Shown in pieces: positions 1 through 8,120 of a DNA stretch of 64,000 bases. The notes beneath the pieces were generated by a model. It had not been told where the DNA came from. It did not search any database and worked only from the letters and a program-made list of their open reading frames with translations. The position numbers and the translations under genes were made by a program. The stretch comes from Peptoniphilaceae bacterium (GTDB lineage: Bacteria > Bacillota > Clostridia > Tissierellales > Peptoniphilaceae): NCBI GenBank assembly GCA_022779285.1, contig JALFST010000020.1, positions 30,789 through 94,788 on the forward strand, read 5' to 3'. Numbering within the stretch: the first letter of the stretch is position 1; every line of letters begins with the position of its first letter.

Positions 1-350
1 AATTCCTTGTAGATTTTTTCCGGAAGCAGCTCCATCGGAATGGAAGTATCAAACAGAGTATCATACCAGATTACGGTATTCACATGATCCACCTGCTCGA
101 TTTTCGACTTCAAAGCAGCCACGTCCTTATTCGGCATATCCTCGACAATGATGAAGGAAAAAGCTCCTTTTCCGAATTCCTTCGTCAGCTCGTTCTGTCC
201 GATAACCGTATCCATATCCTCCGGCAAATAGCTCAGCATATCATAATTGATTCTTGTATTTGCCATGCCGAACACGGCCGGAATGAGCAGCAAAACCGCT
301 AAAATCAGGATCGGTATGTGGTATTTTACAACCGCCTTTGAAAAACGCAT
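1..350 (-). CDS. MMPL/RND-family transporter, N-terminal part
   Basis: Partial gene: the reading frame runs from an ATG at 350 off the left edge, giving about 116 residues. The protein starts with a short basic segment and one strongly hydrophobic helix (about residues 12-30, HIPILILAVLLLIPAVFGM). An extracytoplasmic segment follows with the motif NYDMLSYLPEDMDT, typical of MMPL-type exporters, which export lipids or drugs using the proton gradient. A GGAAAGGAT Shine-Dalgarno sequence precedes the ATG. The DUF308 gene upstream ends 22 bases before this start, so the two may be cotranscribed. The substrate cannot be told from this fragment. Confidence 0.75.
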   Translation of the reverse strand, partial: MRFSKAVVKYHIPILILAVLLLIPAVFGMANTRINYDMLSYLPEDMDTVIGQNELTKEFGKGAFSFIIVEDMPNKDVAALKSKIEQVDHVNTVIWYDTLFDTSIPMELLPEKIYKE

Positions 351-372
351 AGATGATTACATATCCTTTCCG

Positions 373-972
373 TTATCGTTCTTGATCGGTCTCGCGGTAT
401 TCGACATCAATGACCTCCGGCAACCGATGACGAATCATCTGAACAGCCGTCAGAACTGTAATCAAATTCATCACTCCCTCGGTAATCAGCGCCAGGCCCA
501 GCAGCAGCATAAGAGCCTGAATGCTCTCCGAGGGACGAAGAATCAACAGAAAACCGACAACGCCGGTCACAATCGCCGCAATGAGAATCAGGTCCCATTT
601 ATGAATTCCGAAAATTTTGGAATCAATGGAAATCTGTATTTTGAGTAAAGCGTCCGCCAGAACACAGATTCCCATAACCGTACCGATGAAATGAACCATG
701 AGATCCGTACGGACGATCAAAATGATGCCCAGCGCTGCGAGCAGAATGCCGGAAGCCAGATCGAATTGGAACGCCAGCCTGTATAAATCCTTTGAGCAAT
801 ATCCGATGATCTTGATCACGCCGAAGAGAACCATAATTCCTCCGATGATCCTGCAAATCAGCTTTGCCGAAAAATCAGGTACGGCAATCAGCACGGCGCC
901 CAGAATACAAAGCAGGACGGATATCGTGATATAACCGGTTTTTGCCGCTTGAATCCGATTGTTCAGTTGCAC
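373..972 (-). CDS. HdeD/DUF308-like small membrane protein
   Basis: A protein of 199 residues with about six hydrophobic segments (roughly 14-31, 36-57, 70-88, 92-110, 127-146 and 152-175), the repeated two-helix pattern of the DUF308/HdeD family. In E. coli HdeD is linked to acid resistance, but the role in Firmicutes is not established. The frame is open further upstream, but I place the start at a GTG because a perfect AGGAGGTG lies five bases before it (977-984). Earlier starts would run into the metK terminator. It lies just upstream of an MMPL transporter gene. The C-terminus is charged and probably cytoplasmic. Confidence 0.75.
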   Translation of the reverse strand: MQLNNRIQAAKTGYITISVLLCILGAVLIAVPDFSAKLICRIIGGIMVLFGVIKIIGYCSKDLYRLAFQFDLASGILLAALGIILIVRTDLMVHFIGTVMGICVLADALLKIQISIDSKIFGIHKWDLILIAAIVTGVVGFLLILRPSESIQALMLLLGLALITEGVMNLITVLTAVQMIRHRLPEVIDVEYRETDQER

Positions 973-1023
973 AAAACACCTCCTTTGTCTATCCATATTT
1001 TTCACTGCAAAATACGAAAAAAA

Positions 1024-1071
1024 CATATAAATAGCCGGATCTCCCGAAGAACCCTCGGGCAATCCGGCTAT
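1024..1071 (-). terminator. Probable terminator after metK
   Basis: A ten-base perfect inverted repeat (ATAGCCGGAT at 1031-1040, ATCCGGCTAT at 1062-1071) has a second inner stem (CCCGA/TCGGG). In the minus direction a run of seven T follows about seven bases later. It lies 16 bases after the metK stop codon. Confidence 0.65.
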
Positions 1072-1086
1072 CGGAATCTTCCGTCA

Positions 1087-2238
1087 TTAAATCAGAGTAT
1101 TCCGCCAAAGCTCCTGCAGATCCGTCTGTTCCCAAGGAAATTCTTCGGTGTTGGAACCGAAATGACCGTAGCTGGCCGTTTTTCTATAAAATGGCGTTCG
1201 AAGGGAGAGACGCTCAATGATTGCAGACGGGCGCAAATCCGCCGCGCTGAGAATCATCTCCCGAATCCGATCCTCGGAAAGCTTTCCCGTACCGAAGGTA
1301 TTCACAAGAACGGATACCGGCTTGGCGACTCCAATGACATAGCTGATCTGAATCTCACACCGATCCGCCAGGCCGGCCGCAACAACATTCTTTGCCAGAT
1401 AACGCGCCATGTATGCGCCGCTCCGATCAACCTTCGAGGGGTCCTTGCCGGATAGCGCACCGCCGCCATGACGGGCATAACCGCCGTAGGTGTCCACGAT
1501 CAGTTTTCTTCCGGTCAGACCGCTGTCGGCGGCAGGACCGCCGATGCAGAAACGACCTGTCGGATTGATAAAGATTCTTGTTTTATCGTCCGACATTTTC
1601 TCCGGAATCACCGGACGGATGACTTGGTCAAGGATATCCTCGCGCAATTGCTCCATGGATATGTTCGTCTCATGCTGGGAGGAAACGACAACGGCTCCCA
1701 CCCGCGCCGGAGCTCCGTCACGATACTCCACCGTGACCTGAGCCTTTCCATCCGGCAACAAATAGGGCAAAATCCCATCCTTCCGCACAAAAGCAAGCCG
1801 TTTCGTCAGGGCGTGAGCAAGCTCAATCGGCTGTGGCATCAGATTTTCTGTTTCCCGGCATGCAAAGCCGAACATCATACCCTGATCCCCTGCACCGTTT
1901 TCCATGGAATCCGCCTTCTCCACGCCCATGTTGATATCCGGAGATTGCTCGTGAATATCCACAGTAATTTGACAGGTATCCGCATCAAAGCCGTGGCCGT
2001 GCTTCACATATCCGATATCCCGAACCACCTGTCGAGCGATCGCGGCGTAGTCCACATGTGCGGTCGAGGTGATTTCTCCGAAAATATGAATTCCATCGGG
2101 AATTGCGGTTACCTCACAGGCTACATGAGAACCGGGATCGTGTTCCAAAAGTGCATCCAGAATTGCATCGGCAATTTGATCGCATACCTTATCCGGATGT
2201 CCTTCCGTTACGCTTTCAGATGTAAAAAAATATGTCAT
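1087..2238 (-). CDS. metK: S-adenosylmethionine synthetase
   Basis: A protein of 383 residues, the normal length for methionine adenosyltransferase, which makes S-adenosylmethionine from methionine and ATP in the cytoplasm. Visible signatures are GHPDK near residue 13, [12 protein letters not shown] at about 115-126 and the phosphate-binding [16 protein letters not shown] motif. I start at the ATG giving [17 protein letters not shown]. This ATG overlaps the stop codon of the upstream radical SAM gene (ATGA), with GGGAG just before it, so the two genes are translationally coupled. The pairing joins a SAM-consuming enzyme with the enzyme that supplies SAM. A longer in-frame start at 2280 lies inside the upstream gene and is unlikely. 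Confidence 0.96.
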   Translation of the reverse strand: MTYFFTSESVTEGHPDKVCDQIADAILDALLEHDPGSHVACEVTAIPDGIHIFGEITSTAHVDYAAIARQVVRDIGYVKHGHGFDADTCQITVDIHEQSPDINMGVEKADSMENGAGDQGMMFGFACRETENLMPQPIELAHALTKRLAFVRKDGILPYLLPDGKAQVTVEYRDGAPARVGAVVVSSQHETNISMEQLREDILDQVIRPVIPEKMSDDKTRIFINPTGRFCIGGPAADSGLTGRKLIVDTYGGYARHGGGALSGKDPSKVDRSGAYMARYLAKNVVAAGLADRCEIQISYVIGVAKPVSVLVNTFGTGKLSEDRIREMILSAADLRPSAIIERLSLRTPFYRKTASYGHFGSNTEEFPWEQTDLQELWRNTLI

Positions 2239-3605
2239 TTTGCCGTTTCTCCCGTTTTCTGAGCACAGCTGTTTTCCCAAAGCTCATTAGCGGTAGGTGT
2301 CCAATTCTTTGCGTACTCCTCACACTTATCACACAGGTGATCCGCCGTTTCCGGAGATTGCAGATCTGTGGAATGGGCTCCCGTCGTCTTCACCATTTCC
2401 CGCAGCATCTCCGGATTTTCGAGCATGGGGCAGGGGCGCAGATGGTTATCGTTAAATGGCTGCGCATCATGATAAGCCATAAAAATGGGGCTCTTCAGCA
2501 CATCCAGCAGGCTCATATCCCGGATATTCGCATTGGAATAGTGAATAAACACGCACGGATCACAATCTCCATTGGCATTGATGTGCAAATATCTCCGTCC
2601 TCCGGCGATGCAGCCTCCCACAAACTCTCCGTCGTTCTGGAAGTCCAGGGCAAAAATCGGCTGAGTAGCGCGAATTTCGCGAATTCGGTGATACATGAAT
2701 TTTCTCTGCTCGGGACTTGGAAGCAATTCCGGCGCAGCATCATTTCCGACAGGCATGTAATGGAAATACCAGACAAAACGAGCTCCCCACTGAACCATCT
2801 GCTCAATAAACTCATAGGAGCTGATAGAATCGAGATTTTGGCTGGTATAGCAGCAGGAAAGGCCAAAGGGCAAGCGCTTCTCCTTCAAAATTGCCATGGC
2901 ATGAACCGCTTTCTGATAGGTGCCGTCGCCACGACGGCTGTCCGTAGCAGACTCAAATCCCTCGACACTGATAGCGGGAATAAAATTTTTTACCCTGAGC
3001 ATTTCATCGGCAAAGTCTTCATCAATCAGCGTAGAGTTGGTGAATGCAAGAAATTGGCAATCGCTATGCTTTTCACAAAGAGCAAGCAGATCCTTTTTAC
3101 GGACAAGAGGCTCTCCTCCGGCATAGATGTACATATAAATCCCCAGTTTCTTCCCCTGAGAGATGATAGAGTCGATTTCATCAAATCTCAGATTCAGCTT
3201 GTTTCCATATTCCGCGGCCCAGCAGCCGGTGCAGTGCAGGTTGCAGGCGGAGGTAGGATCGATGAGAATCGCCCAAGGAATATTACAATTATATTTTCTG
3301 CGATATTCCTCCTGAATCGGCCAACCGATGACACTCGCATTGAGGAAGAAATTTTCAAAGGTGGCCTTCAGAACCTCCGGATCCGTTTCTTTCATAACGC
3401 TCATGGCGAGCTGATACATATTGTTCTGCGGATCCTCAAGTATCTGACGAATGGTTGCACGCTGCGAATAAAAGCTGTCCGGACCGTCACCGGCCAGCTT
3501 GTCCACCCATGTCATCAGCTTCAGAGCATTTTCTTCCGGGTTTTTCTCCAGATAGTTGAAAGCGGTACGCAAGGTTGTCTTTTTCAGTTGATTCGTTAAT
3601 GACAT
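2235..3605 (-). CDS. Radical SAM protein with C-terminal cysteine-rich (SPASM-like) region
   Basis: A protein of 456 residues. The radical SAM cluster motif is C121-X3-C125-X2-C128 ([11 protein letters not shown]), followed by the glycine-rich [15 protein letters not shown] segment that contacts SAM. The C-terminal third has further cysteines (GGCIAGG, NGDCDPC, RPCPM, HLCDKC) that could hold auxiliary iron-sulfur clusters, as in SPASM/twitch enzymes. The N-terminal 105 residues form a helical extension. The substrate is unknown and I do not assign one. The start is set by AAGGAGGAATTAAG. The gene is preceded by a long leader with tiny ORFs and a hairpin, and is coupled to metK. The Xre-TetR pair upstream is a candidate regulator. 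Confidence 0.85.
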   Translation of the reverse strand: MSLTNQLKKTTLRTAFNYLEKNPEENALKLMTWVDKLAGDGPDSFYSQRATIRQILEDPQNNMYQLAMSVMKETDPEVLKATFENFFLNASVIGWPIQEEYRRKYNCNIPWAILIDPTSACNLHCTGCWAAEYGNKLNLRFDEIDSIISQGKKLGIYMYIYAGGEPLVRKKDLLALCEKHSDCQFLAFTNSTLIDEDFADEMLRVKNFIPAISVEGFESATDSRRGDGTYQKAVHAMAILKEKRLPFGLSCCYTSQNLDSISSYEFIEQMVQWGARFVWYFHYMPVGNDAAPELLPSPEQRKFMYHRIREIRATQPIFALDFQNDGEFVGGCIAGGRRYLHINANGDCDPCVFIHYSNANIRDMSLLDVLKSPIFMAYHDAQPFNDNHLRPCPMLENPEMLREMVKTTGAHSTDLQSPETADHLCDKCEEYAKNWTPTANELWENSCAQKTGETAK

Positions 3606-3606
3606 C

Positions 3607-3678
3607 TTAATTCCTCCTTATGTATAAGCGAGGAGAGCAAAGCTCCCCGCAATCGATGGGTTCTTTTCCTGATTCCAT
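3607..3678 (-). CDS. Possible 23-residue leader peptide before the radical SAM gene
   Basis: A tiny ORF starts at ATG 3678 with AGGAAAG eight bases upstream. It begins MESGKEPIDCGELC and stops one base before the radical SAM start. A second ORF (3678-3701, MESGKTV) begins with the same 14-base sequence, and its TGA overlaps this ATG by one base. The next gene's Shine-Dalgarno sequence lies inside this frame. It could be a leader peptide that controls translation, a small substrate peptide, or chance. There is no homology evidence. Confidence 0.3.
   Translation of the reverse strand: MESGKEPIDCGELCSPRLYIRRN
3628..3650 (-). promoter_or_regulatory. Leader hairpin upstream of the radical SAM gene
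   Basis: An eight-pair inverted repeat (GCGGGGAG / CTCCTCGC with one G-U pair and a seven-base loop) lies 9 bases upstream of the Shine-Dalgarno sequence of the radical SAM gene. The same leader holds a 14-base direct repeat (TTTCCTGATTCCAT on the plus strand at 3665-3678 and 3688-3701). The leader could act in attenuation or operator binding; the sequence alone does not decide. Confidence 0.35.
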
Positions 3679-3790
3679 CACACAGTCTTTCCTGATTCCA
3701 TAGAATGCGCCTCTTTTTTCCCCTCCTTTCCATTTCCTGCTTTAGCCTTATTGATTCTCATTCTAATGCAGATTTTTCATATTTGATATA

Positions 3791-3838
3791 GACAAAAAGC
3801 GGTCCCATGCCTAAAATTCAGGCATAGAACCGCTTTTG
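3791..3838 (-). terminator. Terminator after the Xre-TetR pair
   Basis: A long inverted repeat (AAAAGCGGT..ATGCCT / AGGCAT..ACCGCTTTT) ends in TTTTTGTC in the minus direction, 12 bases after the tetR-like stop codon. It is nearly symmetrical and may work in both directions. Confidence 0.8.
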
Positions 3839-3849
3839 TCCGAAAATCA

Positions 3850-4410
3850 TCACCCTTTTATTTCACATTTAGCAATCATACGCTCCACTTCCCCCTGCTT
3901 CAGCTCGCACATGCGATGAAAGCGAGAAACAATATCATCCTGCATTCCGCTGTCCAACCAGGCGTAAATGAAGCCGAAGCATAAGCACATTGTATAATCA
4001 ATAATCAAGCGGCGATCATCCGGAGATACGGACCGCCCGTGAAAAATTCTGTCGATGTAGGTCGTAACGACATGATTGCACACGCGCCACTGATACTGTT
4101 CATAGACATCGCGATTGGCGGATTGAAAAATATGGAGAACCGCTTTGCGGTTTTGCTGTATAAACTCTATGGCGGTAGTCAAACACTCTTCAATCGATTC
4201 CATAGATGGATGCTCTCGGATAATGCGTTCTGCCTCTTCATCGATCACAGATTCCAACAGCTGCGGAATATCCTGATAATAATAATAAAATGTGTTACGG
4301 TTCACATTGCAATCCTCTACGATATCGCGAACGGTGATCCGGCTCAGAGGCTTTTCGTTGAGCAATTGAATGAAAGAATCTCGAATTGCTTTTTTGGTGA
4401 AATTCGCCAA
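3850..4410 (-). CDS. TetR/AcrR-family transcriptional regulator
   Basis: A protein of 186 residues. Residues about 1-50 form the TetR DNA-binding domain (ITVRDIVEDCNVNRNTFYYYYQD, quoted in parts: ITVRDIVEDCNV then NRNTFYYYYQD). The remainder is the helical ligand-binding and dimerisation region, of the small DhaS-like type. The gene starts three bases after the stop of the Xre-like gene and ends at a strong terminator. The ligand and targets are unknown. The divergent-free arrangement, with the radical SAM-metK transcript immediately downstream on the same strand, makes that leader a plausible target, but this is inference. Confidence 0.85.
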   Translation of the reverse strand: MANFTKKAIRDSFIQLLNEKPLSRITVRDIVEDCNVNRNTFYYYYQDIPQLLESVIDEEAERIIREHPSMESIEECLTTAIEFIQQNRKAVLHIFQSANRDVYEQYQWRVCNHVVTTYIDRIFHGRSVSPDDRRLIIDYTMCLCFGFIYAWLDSGMQDDIVSRFHRMCELKQGEVERMIAKCEIKG

Positions 4411-4413
4411 TCG

Positions 4414-4626
4414 TTACACCTCCTTATTGCACAGCGTGACGATATCCGCGATGTCACAATGAAGAGCAACACAGATTTTGACGATGGTATCCAGATGCAC
4501 CGGCTGATCCCTCCCCATTTTTGCAATAACGGAAGAGCTCAGGTGTGTCATGTTCTGCAGATCCTTTTTTTTCAGTTTACGATCAATCAACAGTTTCCAA
4601 AGACCGTTATAAGAAAGGCTATGCAT
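4414..4626 (-). CDS. Small Xre/Cro-type helix-turn-helix regulator
   Basis: A protein of 70 residues made almost entirely of one Cro/C1-type HTH domain. The segments LKKKDLQNMTHLSSSVIAKM and LDTIVKICVALHCDIADIV match the helix pattern of YozG-like single-domain regulators. It is the first gene of a two-gene operon with a tetR-like gene three bases downstream. A well-formed promoter precedes it (4670-4698). Single-domain Xre proteins often repress their own promoter; whether this one does is not visible. I use the ATG at 4626, with AAAGGAT nine bases upstream. Confidence 0.8.
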   Translation of the reverse strand: MHSLSYNGLWKLLIDRKLKKKDLQNMTHLSSSVIAKMGRDQPVHLDTIVKICVALHCDIADIVTLCNKEV

Positions 4627-4669
4627 TCCTTGGTATCCTTTCCCCGCAATTTTCTTTTACAACATATGA

Positions 4670-4698
4670 ATATTAGCATTTTATCTTCTCATTCGCAA
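4670..4698 (-). promoter_or_regulatory. Promoter of the Xre-TetR operon
   Basis: In the minus direction TTGCGA, a 17-base spacer and TAATAT match a sigma-A promoter, with the start of transcription expected about 35 bases before the ATG. Just upstream, GTGCAA followed by a T-run occurs twice (about 4704-4710 and 4732-4737) and could be an operator. Confidence 0.7.
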
Positions 4699-4826
4699 TA
4701 AAAGTTGCACGAAAACGCATTTTTATGGAAAATTGCACCTCCCTGCCATCACAGTTCACCGCTCATGAAGACAGCTTCGCGTCACAGAGATGTTACGAAT
4801 CTGCCGGCGGAACCTCAAAAGTATGA

Positions 4827-4864
4827 AAAAGCCCTCGGAAGTTTTGTCTTTCCGAGGGCTTTTG
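4827..4864 (-). terminator. Terminator of rplM-rpsI
   Basis: A stem GCCCTCGGAA / TTCCGAGGGC with an eight-base loop and flanking A and T runs lies 25 bases after the rpsI stop codon. It could stop transcription in both directions. Confidence 0.9.
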
Positions 4865-4888
4865 CTTTTTGATGAGAAATCCGACCGA

Positions 4889-5278
4889 TTAACGCTTACT
4901 GAATTGCGGGCTCTTACGAGCTTTCTTAAGGCCGTACTTTTTACGCTCCTTCTTACGTGCATCACGAGTCAGGAATCCTGCGCTCTTCAGCGTTGCACGA
5001 AGACCGGGATCATATTCCAGAAGTGCACGGGCAACTCCCATGCGCACTGCTCCCGCCTGTCCCGAAAATCCGCCGCCCTTGACGTTTACAAATACATCAA
5101 AAGCTCCGAGATTGCCGGTCAGCTTCAGCGGTTCCACTACGATATCACGCAATGTCTGATAGTCAAAATATTCATTCAGCTCGTGACCGTTCACGAGAAT
5201 ACTGCCCTTGCCCGTTAGGAGGCGAACACGGGCAACAGCGGTCTTACGACGACCTGTTCCACGATATTGATTGTCCAT
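4889..5278 (-). CDS. rpsI: 30S ribosomal protein S9
   Basis: A protein of 129 residues. The N-terminal [16 protein letters not shown] and the C-terminal tail ending [14 protein letters not shown] are the classic S9 signatures; the basic tail reaches the P-site of the small subunit. The start is set by AGGAGGATAGA. It is the second gene of the usual rplM-rpsI pair, 12 bases after rplM, and is followed by a strong terminator. Confidence 0.98.
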   Translation of the reverse strand: MDNQYRGTGRRKTAVARVRLLTGKGSILVNGHELNEYFDYQTLRDIVVEPLKLTGNLGAFDVFVNVKGGGFSGQAGAVRMGVARALLEYDPGLRATLKSAGFLTRDARKKERKKYGLKKARKSPQFSKR

Positions 5279-5290
5279 TCTATCCTCCTG

Positions 5291-5719
5291 TTAAAATACC
5301 AGCGTTTCGGGCATCTGCGCCTGATGCTTGTGCTCAGGACCGGCATATACCTTCAGCTTGCGATACATCTGATGACCCAAGGAATTGTGGGGAAGCATGC
5401 CCTTGACAGCTTTTTCCAAAGCGCGCTCAGGATGCTTTTCCATCATCTCCGCATAAGAAACCTGGCGAAGTCCGCCGGGATATCCTGTGTGATGGGTATA
5501 GATTTTTTTCTGCTCCTTGCCGTTCGTAAGACGGATCTTGTCCGCATTGATCACGACTACATAGTCACCCGTATCAACGTTCGGCGTGAAAATGGGCTTG
5601 TTTTTGCCGCGAAGTACAGCTGCAATGTTTGCTGCGAGACGACCCAGAACCTGATCAGTCGCATCGACAACATACCATTTGCGCTCAACCTCCAACGGCT
5701 TTGCCAAAGTGGTTTTCAT
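5291..5719 (-). CDS. rplM: 50S ribosomal protein L13
   Basis: A protein of 142 residues. The segments [38 protein letters not shown] and [11 protein letters not shown] are conserved in L13, an early-assembling large-subunit protein. An AAAGGAGA ribosome-binding site precedes the ATG. The gene heads the rplM-rpsI operon, which has its own promoter about 180 bases upstream and a structured 5' leader, so autoregulation by L13 through the leader is plausible. Confidence 0.98.
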   Translation of the reverse strand: MKTTLAKPLEVERKWYVVDATDQVLGRLAANIAAVLRGKNKPIFTPNVDTGDYVVVINADKIRLTNGKEQKKIYTHHTGYPGGLRQVSYAEMMEKHPERALEKAVKGMLPHNSLGHQMYRKLKVYAGPEHKHQAQMPETLVF

Positions 5720-5738
5720 CGTTGTCTCCTTTTCTCTT

Positions 5739-5774
5739 ACTGCCCTGCAAATTTAGACTCCGCACTGTCAGGGA
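5739..5774 (-). promoter_or_regulatory. Possible L13 leader element
   Basis: In the untranslated leader of rplM, CCCTG and CAGGG (minus strand) can pair around a 21-base loop shortly before the Shine-Dalgarno sequence. Firmicutes rplM mRNAs often carry an L13-binding leader. I see a compatible stem but cannot confirm the family from sequence reading alone. Confidence 0.35.
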
Positions 5775-5878
5775 GGCGGTTTTTGTTCATTCGATAATTT
5801 GTGTTTCGCACATCGACGCTGCGAATTCAAACCCGAAGAGTACAAAAGGGCATACGACTCGCCCAAAGGTACTTGAAT

Positions 5879-5907
5879 AAAATACCAAATTTTCATGGAC
5901 TTGTCAA
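5879..5907 (-). promoter_or_regulatory. Promoter of rplM-rpsI
   Basis: Minus strand TTGACA, 17-base spacer, TATTTT. The predicted transcript has a leader of about 150 bases before the rplM ATG. On the plus strand, 5908-6052 holds only the ribosome-binding site of the next gene; I see no clear promoter for that gene. Confidence 0.8.
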
Positions 5908-6052
5908 AGGAAAACCGCTGTTTTTTCTCAATTCTCAGCTTATGTACCGTATTCATAAAAAATCATGTATTACCGGGCTTTTTTTCTGATAAACTACAGA
6001 TATCAAAAATTGGAAAATAAATTCGTATCTATCCTAAGAAAGGAGTCCTATC

Positions 6053-6781
6053 ATGGACGATCAACAGTTCAACAGCATCGATGAAAATATGCCGCAGGAC
6101 GATCCTGCCTCCTCGGAAGAAAGCACGCCTGTCTTTTCAGGCGTATCCTCCTCTGAGGGCAGTTCTCCCGTGACTCCGCCAAAGCGTTCACGGAAAAATC
6201 TTTGGCTTACATTGGGCGTTCTGGGCGGTATGCTGGCTCTATGCGCAATCCTGGCTTTGATCCTCAAATCGGGTGTTTTTCAGGAGTCAGCGAGGGATTC
6301 TCAATTCAAGGATGTAAAGAATTTCAAGAAAGAGATAGAAAATACCCTGCCGAAAGCGGAGCAAAACGAAGACGTCTCCCTTACAGACGGGGACGTTTCC
6401 TCTCAAATCGATCGCCTGACCTCTTCTGTCAAATCTGAATTGGATCAATCCTTTCACGGCATGGGAGACTGGAACGTCATCAAGCAGGAAAAGACGATTG
6501 TCTTTACATTTACTCCCTCCGGAGATGTGAAAACGGGAATATCGCAATATCTCGATTTGGTTTTGCAACATGCCACGGGTGCAGAAAGAGATGCTGCCGA
6601 AGAAAACTGGAATTCTGTCATTGAATCCTGGAAGCCCCTTTCCGCCCAAATCCAGAAAGAGTATAGTCCTTATGGATACCAGGCGGCTCTTGCAATTCTC
6701 AATCCGGAAAATACTCAAAATTTTATTTTAGGAGTTTTTGACGGAGAGATCACCTATAATTTTTTAGATGAGGTTAAATAA
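6053..6781 (+). CDS. Unknown membrane-anchored protein
   Basis: A protein of 242 residues that I do not recognise. It has an acidic, Ser/Pro-rich cytoplasmic N-terminus (1-43), a short basic patch (PPKRSRK), and one transmembrane helix at about 50-71. The remaining 170 residues form a soluble domain predicted to lie outside the membrane. The domain is mixed alpha/beta in character and ends with NFILGVFDGEITYNFLDEV. The start follows a clear AAAGGAGTCC. It is a single-gene unit between the rplM promoter region and a strong terminator. A role at the cell envelope is a guess based only on topology. Confidence 0.7.
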   Translation: MDDQQFNSIDENMPQDDPASSEESTPVFSGVSSSEGSSPVTPPKRSRKNLWLTLGVLGGMLALCAILALILKSGVFQESARDSQFKDVKNFKKEIENTLPKAEQNEDVSLTDGDVSSQIDRLTSSVKSELDQSFHGMGDWNVIKQEKTIVFTFTPSGDVKTGISQYLDLVLQHATGAERDAAEENWNSVIESWKPLSAQIQKEYSPYGYQAALAILNPENTQNFILGVFDGEITYNFLDEVK

Positions 6782-6795
6782 GATCTCAAATCAAA

Positions 6796-6838
6796 AGCAA
6801 GGGCTCTTTCAACAATCGAAAGAGCCCTTGCTTTTTTT
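6796..6838 (+). terminator. Terminator of the anchored unknown protein
   Basis: A perfect 15-base stem (AGCAAGGGCTCTTTC and its complement) with a seven-base loop is followed by seven T. It lies 14 bases after the stop codon. Confidence 0.93.
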
Positions 6839-6875
6839 ATGCGTGGAAACCCGTTTTTGATTCAGCGGATCCGGC

Positions 6876-6923
6876 AAAAAAAGACGGCAAAATACCGTCT
6901 GTCGGATAGCATACGGCTATCCG
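6876..6923 (-). terminator. Terminator of rnpB
   Basis: Two hairpins follow the RNase P RNA in the minus direction: CGGATAGC / GCTATCCG at 6903-6923, then AGACGG / CCGTCT at 6882-6900 with a run of T directly after it. Confidence 0.8.
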
Positions 6924-6933
6924 GAATCCTCAG

Positions 6934-7261
6934 ATACGGAAAGCAAGTCTATAAGCCGTGTTTTGTAATCGATCATCATCTGTCTCGGCGCATCGTCACC
7001 AATGCGCTCCAGCGATTTTCGGTCACAGCGAGCCGCTGTTCTTGACCTTTTCTCTTGCACCGGATGGGGTTTGCACGGCCATATCGTCTCCGATATGCCG
7101 GTGAGCTCTTACCTCGCCTTTTCAACCTTGCCGCAATGCGGCGGTACTTTTCTGTTGCACTTTCCTTAAAGTCACCTTCACCGGACGTTATCCGGCATCC
7201 TGCTCTATGGTGCACGGACTTTCCTCGAACGTGTCGCGATGATCCGTCTTACTTTCCGTAT
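6934..7261 (-). ncRNA. rnpB: RNase P RNA (type A)
   Basis: The RNA component of ribonuclease P, which cuts the 5' leader from tRNA precursors. The minus strand shows the universal core: GAGGAAAGTCCGTGCACC near the 5' end, AGAGCAGGATGCCGG, GGTAAGAGCTCACC, and the 3' ACAGATGATGATCG and ACAAAACACGGCTTATAG elements. The two ends pair over about 14 bases (ATACGGAAAGTAAG with CTTGCTTTCCGTAT) and form helix P1; I used this helix to set the ends. The length of about 328 bases is suitable. It lies 46 bases after the nif3-like gene, with a weak -10-like TACAAT just upstream. Confidence 0.96.
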
Positions 7262-7307
7262 GTGTATTGTATCATAATTCAATGCCTCATTGATGAACAC
7301 TATCAAA

Positions 7308-8117
7308 TTAGAAAAATTGACGAATCCGATCGCGAGGAAGCGGAACTATCCGATGCGTAATTCCCGGAGCAATCTGCTTTGACCATTCCATCGCGCGATA
7401 GAGCGCCGGGGCTTCCGACTCATAATGTCCCAAGTCCACCACGGTCAGTCCCTGAGCCACCGCTTCCTGCGCTTGATGATAACGAATATCTCCCGTGATA
7501 AACACATCGGCTCCGCGTTGAATCGCATAGGGAATATAATCCGCCCCGCTTCCTCCCACGCACGCCGCGCTTTCCACGAGGATATTCGCAGGACCAAAAA
7601 CAGGAATGGAAGACATGTGAAAATTTTTCTTCCATTTATTCAAATGATAGGTCAAAGGCTTTGCCGGGCGTTCTGCAAAGGTTCCGATTTTACCGAATCC
7701 GTCCGAATACGCATGCAACGGATCCATGAGCCCCGAGGGAACCAGGGGATCAAGGTCCGATAAGCCGAGCATTTCCGCCAATACATCGTTGACTCCGCCG
7801 AATACGGTATCAAAGCATGTGTGCGATGAATAGATACAAAATCCCTTCTCAATGCATTCGATCGCTAAATCCTGCATAGGCTGATCCTCTGTGAAGCTTT
7901 TTACAGGATCAAAGAAAACGGGGTGATGTGTAAAAATTAAATTACAGTGATTTTTCACCGCCTCCTGAATGCTCTCCTCGGATAAATCCAAGGAATAAAC
8001 GATCCCTGTTAATTCACGGGAAAATCGCCCCAGCTGCTTTCCGCTATGATCCCATTCCTCTTGAAGCGAAAGCGGTACCTTCTTTTCCCATGCATTGACC
8101 CATTGCTGGATATTCAT
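7308..8117 (-). CDS. Nif3-like dinuclear metal-centre protein
   Basis: A protein of 269 residues of the Nif3/DUF34 family, which forms a hexameric ring with two metal ions per subunit. Metal ligands appear in IFTHHPVFF, IYSSHTCFD and near the end VVDLGHYESE. The cellular role of the family is unsettled; some members have been named GTP cyclohydrolase 1 type 2. It starts three bases after the trmK stop codon, and the trmK-nif3 pairing is common in Firmicutes. It is the last protein gene of the large minus-strand operon and is followed by rnpB. Confidence 0.9.
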   Translation of the reverse strand: MNIQQWVNAWEKKVPLSLQEEWDHSGKQLGRFSRELTGIVYSLDLSEESIQEAVKNHCNLIFTHHPVFFDPVKSFTEDQPMQDLAIECIEKGFCIYSSHTCFDTVFGGVNDVLAEMLGLSDLDPLVPSGLMDPLHAYSDGFGKIGTFAERPAKPLTYHLNKWKKNFHMSSIPVFGPANILVESAACVGGSGADYIPYAIQRGADVFITGDIRYHQAQEAVAQGLTVVDLGHYESEAPALYRAMEWSKQIAPGITHRIVPLPRDRIRQFF

Positions 8118-8120
8118 CTT

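Noticed and set aside
2232..3599. A 455-codon frame on the plus strand opposite the radical SAM gene
   Set aside because: It mirrors a clear radical SAM protein with a good ribosome-binding site; the antisense frame has no recognisable motif and no start signal.
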